From contig CAZQVG010000026.1 in assembly GCA_964596705.1 (NCBI GenBank), positions 1 through 7,766 on the forward strand: 7,766 bases of DNA, in the 5' to 3' direction. Each line of letters begins with the position of its first letter. The first letter of the stretch is position 1. Below are positions 1-4,765 of the stretch, piece by piece. A program made the translations under genes and the position numbers. The DNA is from JABJPM01 sp964596705. GTDB taxonomy: Archaea; Nanobdellota; Nanobdellia; SCGC-AAA011-G17; PNOQ01. The notes beneath the pieces are model-generated. The model saw nothing but the letters and a program-made list of their open reading frames with translations. It ran no database searches and had not been told where the DNA came from.

Positions 1-3
1 CTA

Positions 4-48
4 TTTTAGAGTATAATATTAGATTTATAAATTTATATACTCCTAAAA
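4..48. repeat. Imperfect inverted repeat (12-bp arms, one bulge)
   Basis: The left arm at 4-15 (ttttagagtata) matches the reverse complement of the right arm at 36-48 except for one extra base in the right arm. About 20 bases lie between the arms. The repeat could be a hairpin at the end of an upstream transcript. It could also be an operator over the promoter of a leftward gene lying just outside the window, because the minus strand reads TATATAAAT near 31-38. Some pairing is expected by chance in DNA this AT-rich, but the arms contain several G:C pairs. Confidence 0.45.
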
Positions 49-88
49 ATATACACTTTAAAATATTAGTTCTACAAAAAAACAAACA

Positions 89-96
89 TTTTTAAA
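89..96 (+). promoter_or_regulatory. TATA box for the 67-aa gene
   Basis: TTTTTAAA is centred about 28 bases before the ATG at 121, the spacing expected for an archaeal TATA box driving a leaderless transcript. The stretch from the box to the ATG (about 94-120) contains only A and C, which keeps the start region unstructured. Confidence 0.5.
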
Positions 97-120
97 CCCC
101 CACAAAACAACAAACACAAA

Positions 121-324
121 ATGAAAGAACTAGAACAAATAATCGGAAAAGGAATATTAGAAAGACTAAAACAAGACTATTCAAACTACCAAGAATGGCT
201 TCAAACTAACAACGAACAATTCAACAACCAAACACCACTACAATACTACCAAGATAAAGGACCAGTAGCATTCACAAGAAGATTAACAGAAATAGAATAC
301 AATATACAAAATAAACTAAGTTAA
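121..324 (+). CDS. Small Asn/Gln-rich protein, possibly antitoxin-like (MbcA/ParS/Xre C-terminal domain)
   Basis: This is a 67-aa soluble protein without a signal peptide or membrane segment; Asn and Gln make up 16 of its 67 residues. I do not recognise it firmly. Residues 26-62 follow the pattern of the toxin-binding domain of MbcA/ParS/Xre antitoxins: a WL-x-T-x-N start, then a tPL motif (T38-P39-L40), a Gly (G47), and a closing helix with a basic pair and an L-x-x-I-E-Y ending. That family is usually about twice as long, with an N-terminal helical part that is missing here. No RES-type toxin is visible downstream, where the next gene is on the other strand; the upstream neighbour is outside the window. 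The start is supported by a TATA box 28 bases upstream. Codons favour A and C, in line with the strand composition. The gene is likely real; the family call is a guess from pattern. Confidence 0.65.
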   Translation: MKELEQIIGKGILERLKQDYSNYQEWLQTNNEQFNNQTPLQYYQDKGPVAFTRRLTEIEYNIQNKLS

Positions 325-351
325 TAGCAAGTTTCTAATAAATCATATGAA

Positions 352-1050
352 TTAAATAACATTCAAAACATACTTAACAAAATAATCCAAATGACCATTT
401 CCTTTTATAATAAAAATTCTATTATATTTTCTCAATAATTCTTTTAATTTATCAATCATAAACTTATCCCTAAACTCATCCTGAACTTTAGAAACTTCAT
501 TTAATTTACAAATATTTTTACCTGGATCAAACAAATCACTATGGTCCAAATTATACTCAAACCCCTTCCCAAGAACTTCCTTATAAATCTCAAAAAAATT
601 AGCTATAGAATAATCAAAATCATCCCAGTTAGATTCAGACTTAAAAATGTCAATTGACTGATTAATCTCTTCATCATTTATTTTTTTCTCCCAAACAAGT
701 GTCTGATTAACAAATCTCAAAACAAAATATAAAAAAGCTAAATTTTTACCAAACTTATCAACAATATACTTAACATCTTCAACATCAGAAGGATCATTTG
801 AAACTACCGGGATATTTCTCTCTTTAGCATAATAAGCAGCAAAACCTAATTCTCTCCCTTTCTCAATAGCCTCTTCTTCATTAGAATACTTACAAGCATA
901 ATATCCATCCTCCACCATCACTAAATCAGGATCAATATCATCAATTTCTGACTTTATATTCTCTATTTGCTCTTTTTCTTTACTATGCATACTTCCAAAA
1001 AAAGAAATAATTTTAGTACTTTTATAAAAACGTACCTTTACAAAATCCAT
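352..1050 (-). CDS. TraB/PrgY/Tiki-fold family protein (stand-alone domain)
   Basis: This 232-aa protein has the hallmarks of the TraB/GumN/Tiki (EreA/ChaN-like) superfamily. An N-terminal strand is followed by G-S-M-H (19-22), a buried-strand acidic motif V-M-V-E-D-G (E47), an R-D-x-F-M helix motif (194-198), and a C-terminal G-N-G-H motif (217-220) followed by a final helix. In this fold the two GxxH motifs and the Glu form a putative metal-binding active site; Tiki members are metalloproteases, but most archaeal members have no known substrate. The middle part (about 100-180) is acidic and helical. I see no signal peptide and no clear C-terminal membrane helices, which many PrgY-type archaeal members carry, so this one appears cytoplasmic. 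It is a single gene with its own TATA box 26 bases before the ATG at 1050, ending 27 bases from the convergent 67-aa gene. Family call good, activity unknown. Confidence 0.8.
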   Translation of the reverse strand: MDFVKVRFYKSTKIISFFGSMHSKEKEQIENIKSEIDDIDPDLVMVEDGYYACKYSNEEEAIEKGRELGFAAYYAKERNIPVVSNDPSDVEDVKYIVDKFGKNLAFLYFVLRFVNQTLVWEKKINDEEINQSIDIFKSESNWDDFDYSIANFFEIYKEVLGKGFEYNLDHSDLFDPGKNICKLNEVSKVQDEFRDKFMIDKLKELLRKYNRIFIIKGNGHLDYFVKYVLNVI

Positions 1051-1072
1051 TTTAAATTTTATACAAACCGAA

Positions 1073-1080
1073 TTTTAAAA
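1073..1080 (-). promoter_or_regulatory. TATA box for the TraB-family gene
   Basis: TTTTAAAA on the minus strand is centred about 26 bases before the ATG at 1050, consistent with a leaderless transcript. It is back to back with the box for the plus-strand gene at 1136; the two boxes lie about 30 bases apart. Confidence 0.5.
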
Positions 1081-1103
1081 GACTTTCCATTTAAACAAAA
1101 ACC

Positions 1104-1112
1104 TTTTAAAAA
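1104..1112 (+). promoter_or_regulatory. TATA box for the CPWC small-protein gene
   Basis: TTTTAAAAA lies about 28 bases before the ATG at 1136 and is preceded by AACC, similar to the AAAC before other boxes in this window. It helps to show that the short open frame at 1136 is a real gene. Confidence 0.45.
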
Positions 1113-1135
1113 TCAAAAACTAAACAAAAATTAAA

Positions 1136-1297
1136 ATGATCCTCCCAAAAAACTATCACTACGAAAAAACTTTAGAAGAACTAGATGAAGAACAACTAAA
1201 AGCAAAAATAATGATAGACATTTTCAAAGAACTTGAAAAAAGACAAAAACAACATCCAGACAAATGTCCGTGGTGCAACCAACCTACTTCTTCTTAG
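1136..1297 (+). CDS. 53-aa CPWC mini zinc-binding-type protein
   Basis: A short open frame of 53 codons runs from ATG 1136 to TAG 1295-1297. Its product is a charged helix (about residues 10-39, many Glu and Lys) followed by a C-terminal C44-P-W-C47 motif and a short polar tail. One CXXC pair gives only half of a zinc site, so the protein may dimerise, bind metal with a partner, or do redox chemistry. Proteins of this size and shape are common in archaeal genomes and mostly uncharacterised. Support comes from a TATA box 28 bases before the ATG, natural protein-like composition and the terminal CPWC. The last 14 bases overlap the end of the convergent SET-domain gene. Function unknown. Confidence 0.7.
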   Translation: MILPKNYHYEKTLEELDEEQLKAKIMIDIFKELEKRQKQHPDKCPWCNQPTSS

Positions 1298-1763
1298 CTA
1301 AAATCTTCTTCAACTTATCCCAATGCTCTTCAGCAACAATATAACCTACACAATTCTTAGCACCACATTTACAAGGATGATCTTCAAAATCTTCTAAATC
1401 ATACCCATAATTATATGTAATCTCTTCATCTTTCTTTATATCCTTTATAGCCACAATCCATATATGACCATCAATAATTTCTGCTTCTGCATTTGGATCA
1501 CAAGAATGATTAATATACTTAGCAATATTCCAATCAACATTCCCATCTATATCATATTTATCATCCAATTCAAAGATATAAACAGCTCCATTCTCATCCG
1601 GATTATCTTTATGTTTTTTATACTGCTCTTCATAAATTTTATCACTTTCAGCTTTACTAATTTTCCTACCAACATATTCTATAATCTTGCTTCCCTTCTT
1701 AATATCTTTTTTAGCAAAAACCCCATTACCATGAACTCTAGATTTTTTAACATAAACTAACAT
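1284..1763 (-). CDS. SET-domain protein lysine methyltransferase
   Basis: This is a 159-aa minimal SET protein with a post-SET motif. Visible motifs in order are H-G-N-G-V-F-A (11-17, the S-adenosylmethionine-binding Gly motif), E-Y-V-G (29-32), N-H-S-C-D-P-N (85-91), E-E-I-T-Y-N-Y-G (113-120, with the catalytic-site tyrosines), and C131-x-C133-x4-C138. The three post-SET cysteines plus C88 would make the usual zinc site, so the enzyme looks complete. It should transfer methyl groups to protein lysines; a SET protein of Methanosarcina mazei modifies the chromatin protein MC1-alpha, but the target here is unknown. I choose ATG 1763; a frame extending to a GTG at 1784 exists but would only translate the end of the upstream gene. 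The start lies one base after the stop of the ubiquitin-like gene, so the two are almost certainly co-transcribed. The C-terminus ends in a lysine run. Confidence 0.92.
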   Translation of the reverse strand: MLVYVKKSRVHGNGVFAKKDIKKGSKIIEYVGRKISKAESDKIYEEQYKKHKDNPDENGAVYIFELDDKYDIDGNVDWNIAKYINHSCDPNAEAEIIDGHIWIVAIKDIKKDEEITYNYGYDLEDFEDHPCKCGAKNCVGYIVAEEHWDKLKKILAKKK

Positions 1764-1764
1764 T

Positions 1765-1965
1765 TTAGCCCCCAGAAACAACACTCAAAAACTTCAAACT
1801 ATCTCCATCTTTGATCTTAACATTTTCACTAACCAACTCACCATTTAGCACAATAATATACTCCTCCAAATTAAGCTTTAACTTTTCAACAATCTCACTA
1901 ATACTTCTAACATCTAAACTCTTACTTTTATTTAACCTATCAACATAAACCTTAACTTTTGCCAT
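1765..1965 (-). CDS. ThiS/MoaD-family ubiquitin-like sulfur carrier (SAMP/TtuB type)
   Basis: This 66-aa beta-grasp protein ends in Gly-Gly (65-66). Residues 1-9 form the first strand, 22-30 the helix (S-I-S-E-I-V-E-K-L), then V-L-N-G-E-L-V (39-45), K-D-G-D-S-L (52-57) and the final strand with the S-G-G tail. The D-G-D turn and free diglycine are the signature of ThiS, MoaD, TtuB, Urm1 and archaeal SAMPs. Such proteins are adenylated by an E1-like enzyme, receive sulfur as a thiocarboxylate and pass it to tRNA, thiamine or molybdopterin; in archaea some are also attached to protein lysines. No E1-like enzyme is in the window. A TtuA/Ncs6 thiolase lies about 0.7 kb upstream on the same strand, which favours a role in tRNA thiolation. 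ATG 1965 is preferred over TTG 1971; a TATA-like box sits 26 bases upstream of it. The SET gene follows after one base. Confidence 0.9.
   Translation of the reverse strand: MAKVKVYVDRLNKSKSLDVRSISEIVEKLKLNLEEYIIVLNGELVSENVKIKDGDSLKFLSVVSGG
1769..1773 (-). promoter_or_regulatory. G-rich ribosome-binding-like site inside the Gly-Gly codons
   Basis: The last two codons of the ubiquitin-like gene (GGG GGC) create GGGGG five bases before the SET-gene ATG at 1763. It can pair with a CCUCC anti-Shine-Dalgarno (one G:U pair). Most starts in this window rely on a nearby TATA box instead, so this site probably serves internal initiation in the two-gene message. Confidence 0.4.
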
Positions 1966-1986
1966 TCTCAAAATAACTTATTAACT

Positions 1987-1996
1987 AATTTAAAAA
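1987..1996 (-). promoter_or_regulatory. Possible TATA box for the ThiS/MoaD-SET pair
   Basis: TTTTTAAATT on the minus strand is centred about 26 bases before ATG 1965, overlapping the end of the upstream winged-helix gene. It could give the ubiquitin-like/SET pair its own leaderless transcript. The sequence is AT-rich enough for a chance match. Confidence 0.35.
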
Positions 1997-2256
1997 ATTA
2001 TCTCTTCTATTCTATCTAATCTCTTAATATTAAGTTGATAAGCCTCTCCATATTTTGTTTTCCCATAAAAAAGAACTAATCCCTCTTTCAACAATTCATT
2101 AAGAACTTCCTTCACATACCCTTTAAGATGTGTAGGAATACCAGACATCAATCTTTCAAGCAATAAATGGCCTTTACTAAACGCTTGATTTGAATATAAT
2201 TTCTTTAAAATATTTTTCTTAATCTTAATATAATCTTCTTTGCTTAATATTATCAT
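1990..2256 (-). CDS. Small winged-helix-type protein
   Basis: This 88-aa basic protein has a winged-helix-like layout. An N-terminal helix (5-20, rich in Lys) precedes a Gly-His turn leading into a second helix (about 29-37), then a P-T-H-L-K-G (41-46) lead into the putative recognition helix V-K-E-V-L-N-E-L-L-K-E-G (48-59). A strand and wing follow (L-V-L-F-Y-G-K-T-K-Y-G, 60-70), then a final Y-Q-L-N strand. This pattern is common in small archaeal proteins predicted to bind DNA; I know no assigned function. The frame is open up to an ATG at 2301, but those 15 extra residues are hydrophobic and come from the shared promoter region, so ATG 2256 is preferred. A weak TATA-like TAATATT lies about 25 bases before it. 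The gene is divergent from the regulator at 2334 and 24 bases upstream of the ubiquitin-like gene. Confidence 0.75.
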   Translation of the reverse strand: MIILSKEDYIKIKKNILKKLYSNQAFSKGHLLLERLMSGIPTHLKGYVKEVLNELLKEGLVLFYGKTKYGEAYQLNIKRLDRIEEIIF

Positions 2257-2300
2257 ATTAAATATAAATAAATAGCCAATATTAGCTAAAAATAGAAACA

Positions 2301-2308
2301 TTTATATA
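2301..2308 (+). promoter_or_regulatory. TATA box for the winged-helix regulator gene
   Basis: TTTATATA, continuing into a self-complementary TATATATA at 2303-2310, lies about 29 bases before the ATG at 2334. It is preceded by AGAAACA, a plausible BRE position. This is one of the clearest promoters in the window, and the expected transcription start is almost at the ATG. Confidence 0.6.
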
Positions 2309-2333
2309 TACTACAATTACTACACTTAATACA

Positions 2334-2660
2334 ATGGAAAATAAAACTGTGTTTTTAGAAATATTTGGAGACACTCCAAAACTTAGGGTATTAGACTTTC
2401 TTATAGTTAATGAGGATTTTGATTATAGTATGACAGATATAGCAACTCTATCAGGAGTAGGATATTCAACACTCAAATTATTTTGGAATAAATTAGAAAA
2501 AGAAAACATCATAATTAATACAAGAACTGTAGGAAAAGCAAAGATGTACAAATTAAATTTTAATAATCCAATTGTAAAAAAGTTGAGAGATCTATATTGG
2601 GAGACAACTAAATATAAAATCCATGAAACACTAAAAAGAGAAGTATTGGTTGAAACCTAA
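2334..2660 (+). CDS. Archaeal winged-helix transcriptional regulator
   Basis: This 108-aa protein follows the pattern of a common archaeal regulator family. A start of F-G-D-T-P-K-L-R-V-L-D-F-L (11-23) is followed by an acidic loop ending in F-D-Y-S (29-32), a first HTH helix M-T-D-I-A (33-37), a recognition helix around Y-S-T-L-K-L-F-W-N-K-L (44-54), a wing R-T-V-G-K-A-K-M-Y-K-L-N (64-75) and N-P-I-V-K-K-L (78-84). A charged C-terminal helix (about 85-104) could be used for dimerisation. No ligand domain or metal site is visible, and the regulated genes are unknown; its own promoter region, shared with the divergent winged-helix gene, is a natural candidate. Its base composition differs from the other plus-strand genes (see findings). 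Its stop overlaps the stop of the convergent TtuA-type gene by 4 bases (CTAA). Confidence 0.88.
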   Translation: MENKTVFLEIFGDTPKLRVLDFLIVNEDFDYSMTDIATLSGVGYSTLKLFWNKLEKENIIINTRTVGKAKMYKLNFNNPIVKKLRDLYWETTKYKIHETLKREVLVET

Positions 2661-3574
2661 CTATTTTTCAATTTATCCACATATTCACAAGCCTGACAAA
2701 CTTCATTTGAAGCTGGCTCACCACAATATTTGCAAAACTTAATCTTACTGTTTTTATATTTTTTCTTTAACTCAGGCAATATTTCCAAAAATGAATTAAC
2801 TATGGAATATTTTGTAGCAGGATATTTGCTATCAAACTTATTCAACAAATCCCTAATTTCATTCCTATAAGAATCACCAGCATAAGGACACTCATTAAAA
2901 TCATCTGTCAACCCTTTCAAAAACGCATATGTCATTATTTCTTTCTCTGTTAAAAAATATAATGGCTTAATCCTTTTAATAAACTTCTTATCATCTCTTA
3001 TCCCAGTTACTGGACCCAATCTAGCACTAGTCTCCATAGTATTTCTAAACATATTCATAACAATAGACTGTGCTTCATCATCTAAATTATGCCCAGTTGC
3101 TAATTTATCAACTTTTAATTCTCTAGCTTTTTTATTCAATAAATACCTTCTAAAAACCCCGCAAATACTGCAAGGATTAACATTTAGCTTTTTCAAGGCT
3201 TTATCTAAACTATAACCAAATTCATCCTCAAACTTAAAAATATGCAGCTCAATATTATTTTTTTTACAATATTTCTTAGCAGTCTCCAAAGACTTATCTC
3301 TATAACCTTTTATACCCTCATCTATTGCAATAGCAATTAACTTAGTAACTCTTTGCTTAGATATAATATCATTCAAAACATGCAGGGTAGTTAACGAATC
3401 TTTTCCACCAGAAACCCCCACAGCAACAGTCTCCCCTTTATTAAAAAGATTATAATATCTAATAGTCTTCCTTACTTTCCTCTCAAAATATTTAATAAAA
3501 CAAGACTTGCATAATGGTTTCTGATTATTTGGCAACACAATCACAGGCCTTGTTTTACACCTACTACATACCAT
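2657..3574 (-). CDS. ttuA: tRNA 2-thiolation protein, TtuA/Ncs6 (NcsA) family
   Basis: This 305-aa enzyme activates a tRNA uridine with ATP and replaces its oxygen with sulfur supplied by a ubiquitin-like carrier. Domains in order are an N-terminal zinc finger (C3, C6, C22, C25), the PP-loop S-G-G-K-D-S (55-60), the pair C135-S-I-C138, G-H-N-L-D-D-E-A (161-168), N-E-C-P (C229), and a C-terminal zinc finger (C281, C284, C293, C296). In characterised TtuA the CXXC pair and the later Cys hold a [4Fe-4S] cluster; all three are present, so the enzyme looks functional. Archaeal relatives modify either U34 or U54; the sequence alone does not tell me which. ATG 3574 gives the family's usual start (M-x-C-x-x-C) and has a TATA-like box 25 bases upstream; ATG 3592 would add six residues. 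The likely sulfur carrier is the Gly-Gly protein encoded at 1765-1965. Confidence 0.93.
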   Translation of the reverse strand: MVCSRCKTRPVIVLPNNQKPLCKSCFIKYFERKVRKTIRYYNLFNKGETVAVGVSGGKDSLTTLHVLNDIISKQRVTKLIAIAIDEGIKGYRDKSLETAKKYCKKNNIELHIFKFEDEFGYSLDKALKKLNVNPCSICGVFRRYLLNKKARELKVDKLATGHNLDDEAQSIVMNMFRNTMETSARLGPVTGIRDDKKFIKRIKPLYFLTEKEIMTYAFLKGLTDDFNECPYAGDSYRNEIRDLLNKFDSKYPATKYSIVNSFLEILPELKKKYKNSKIKFCKYCGEPASNEVCQACEYVDKLKNS

Positions 3575-3595
3575 AAAACTACACAAAAACATTAG

Positions 3596-3602
3596 TTTTT
3601 AA
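3596..3602 (-). promoter_or_regulatory. TATA-like box supporting the 3574 start of the thiolase gene
   Basis: TTAAAAA on the minus strand is centred 25 bases before ATG 3574 but only about 7 bases before ATG 3592, so it favours the shorter protein. It overlaps the stop codon of the upstream membrane-protein gene. Confidence 0.35.
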
Positions 3603-4069
3603 GAGTTTTCTTTTTTCTCCCCATAAACTACACCAGCAAGCCCCAAAAACATTAAGGCAGGTCCAAATAAAAATCCTTTCAAAGATCTATCAACCTTTCT
3701 CATATATTTTTCATTTTCTTCTTTCCACTTCTCTAAACCCCTTCTTACCTCATCTAATCTTTCTAAAGAATCAACCTTAGCAGCATAAAATTCCCTTTCT
3801 CTCTCTAACAATTCTACTAAACTATCTCTCCCCGAAAATTTTTCTCTTAATTCAGGATCCAAAAAACCCATATTTCTATATCTAATCGCTTTATCTAAAT
3901 CTTCAACTCTTTTCTGGGCAACAAAATATTCTCCAACAATAGGTTCTACAACACTATAAACACCAAGATTAGACACATTAAACTGTAAAAAAGAATAACC
4001 AAACCATCCAACACCAACAGCAAGTACAACAGATGAAATTTCCCGAACAAAATAGTTCCTTGAACCCAT
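3599..4069 (-). CDS. Two-pass membrane protein with coiled-coil middle, function unknown
   Basis: I do not recognise this 156-aa protein. It has a hydrophobic segment near the N-terminus (about 10-30) and another near the C-terminus (about 132-149). Between them are about 100 residues that are strongly charged and helical, with heptad-like Leu/Val spacing from about 82 to 130 (many Glu, Arg and Lys), suggesting a coiled coil. Both ends would lie on the same side of the membrane with the coiled coil on the other. Basic residues near both ends (R4, R9; K151, K152) suggest the ends are cytoplasmic and the coiled coil external, but this is weak. There are no cysteines and no catalytic motif. A TATA box lies 25 bases upstream of the ATG, and the thiolase gene follows closely, so read-through into it is possible. 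Confidence 0.78.
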   Translation of the reverse strand: MGSRNYFVREISSVVLAVGVGWFGYSFLQFNVSNLGVYSVVEPIVGEYFVAQKRVEDLDKAIRYRNMGFLDPELREKFSGRDSLVELLEREREFYAAKVDSLERLDEVRRGLEKWKEENEKYMRKVDRSLKGFLFGPALMFLGLAGVVYGEKKENS

Positions 4070-4090
4070 ACAAATAATAAGTAAATAAGA

Positions 4091-4097
4091 TTATAAA
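4091..4097 (-). promoter_or_regulatory. TATA box for the coiled-coil membrane-protein gene
   Basis: TTTATAA, within a run TTTTTTATAA on the minus strand, is centred 25 bases before the ATG at 4069. It lies in the 83-base gap after the DsbA-like gene, indicating a separate transcript for this gene. Confidence 0.5.
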
Positions 4098-4152
4098 AAA
4101 ATTACGATTATCTTATATGCATAATTAATTGATATCTCTGTACCCATAACTT

Positions 4153-4734
4153 CTAACTCAAACTCTCATTAACTGCTTTAGAATAAACATCATAATTAAA
4201 ATACCCATCAAACCGTTTCCCATTAATAAAAACTAAAGGTAAACTTTTAATCTTAAAATCTTTCCCTATATCAAAATCTCTATCAATTATTCCAGCAAAC
4301 GCCATCTTCTCCATACAATCTTTAAACTCACTCTCTTTCAACTTAATCTGATCTGCAAACTCATAAATCTTACTCAAACTAATATCTAAATAATTCTCAT
4401 ACAATAATTCATGCATCTTTTCAAATTTACCTTGCAACCCTGCACATTCTGCAGCATTTGCAGCCACCCTAGAACTATTACTTAAAACATAATGCCCATA
4501 AATAAATTTAACATCAAATTCATCCCTTAACCGTTTCATATTCAACTCATTCTTAGCACATAACCCATCAAGATAATCACACCACTCAATTACCAAAATA
4601 GAAGCATTTTTACTGCCCATAAAATCTCTATCTCTTTTAGCACGGTTATAAGGATCATTATAAACTAAACTAGCAAAAACAAAAACCAACCCAATAAGCA
4701 CAATTAAAACAAAAGTATACCATCCCTTTTTCAT
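4153..4734 (-). CDS. Membrane-anchored DsbA-like thioredoxin-fold protein with altered active site
   Basis: This 193-aa protein has an N-terminal hydrophobic anchor (about 6-25) and a DsbA/thioredoxin-4 type domain facing outward. Family landmarks are the first strand S-I-L-V-I-E (45-50), the A-A-E-C-A-G-L-Q-G-K-F-E-K-M-H helix (94-108, C97), F-K-D-C (137-140) and the cis-proline loop S-L-P-L-V-F-I-N-G (164-172). Relatives read E-F-S-D-x-x-C-x-x-C at the active site; here it is E50-W-C52-D-Y-L-D56-G-L-C59. The first catalytic Cys is therefore Asp, and a Cys appears four residues earlier, in the usual Ser position. Normal dithiol oxidase or isomerase chemistry is doubtful; a C52-C59 pair, a monothiol role or a binding role are alternatives. 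The gene has its own TATA box and lies 31 bases downstream of the surface-protein gene. Confidence 0.85.
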   Translation of the reverse strand: MKKGWYTFVLIVLIGLVFVFASLVYNDPYNRAKRDRDFMGSKNASILVIEWCDYLDGLCAKNELNMKRLRDEFDVKFIYGHYVLSNSSRVAANAAECAGLQGKFEKMHELLYENYLDISLSKIYEFADQIKLKESEFKDCMEKMAFAGIIDRDFDIGKDFKIKSLPLVFINGKRFDGYFNYDVYSKAVNESLS

Positions 4735-4756
4735 AATTAAAACTTAAGAAAACTAC

Positions 4757-4764
4757 TATTTAAA
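4757..4764 (-). promoter_or_regulatory. TATA box for the DsbA-like gene
   Basis: TTTAAATA on the minus strand is centred about 26 bases before the ATG at 4734, inside the 31-base gap after the surface-protein gene. It suggests independent transcription even within this tight cluster. Confidence 0.45.
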
Positions 4765-4765
4765 C

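Noticed and set aside
1464..1760. 98-codon plus-strand open frame opposite the SET gene
   Set aside because: It is rich in Ile, Asn and Phe and runs antisense to a complete, motif-rich SET gene; a chance frame in AT-rich DNA.
1764..1784. Extended GTG start of the SET gene at 1784
   Set aside because: It would re-translate the end of the ubiquitin-like gene in another frame; ATG 1763 gives the usual N-terminus of a minimal SET protein.
2257..2301. 15-residue N-terminal extension of the winged-helix gene from ATG 2301
   Set aside because: The residues are hydrophobic and derived from the shared promoter, and they do not fit a soluble DNA-binding protein; ATG 2256 is preferred.
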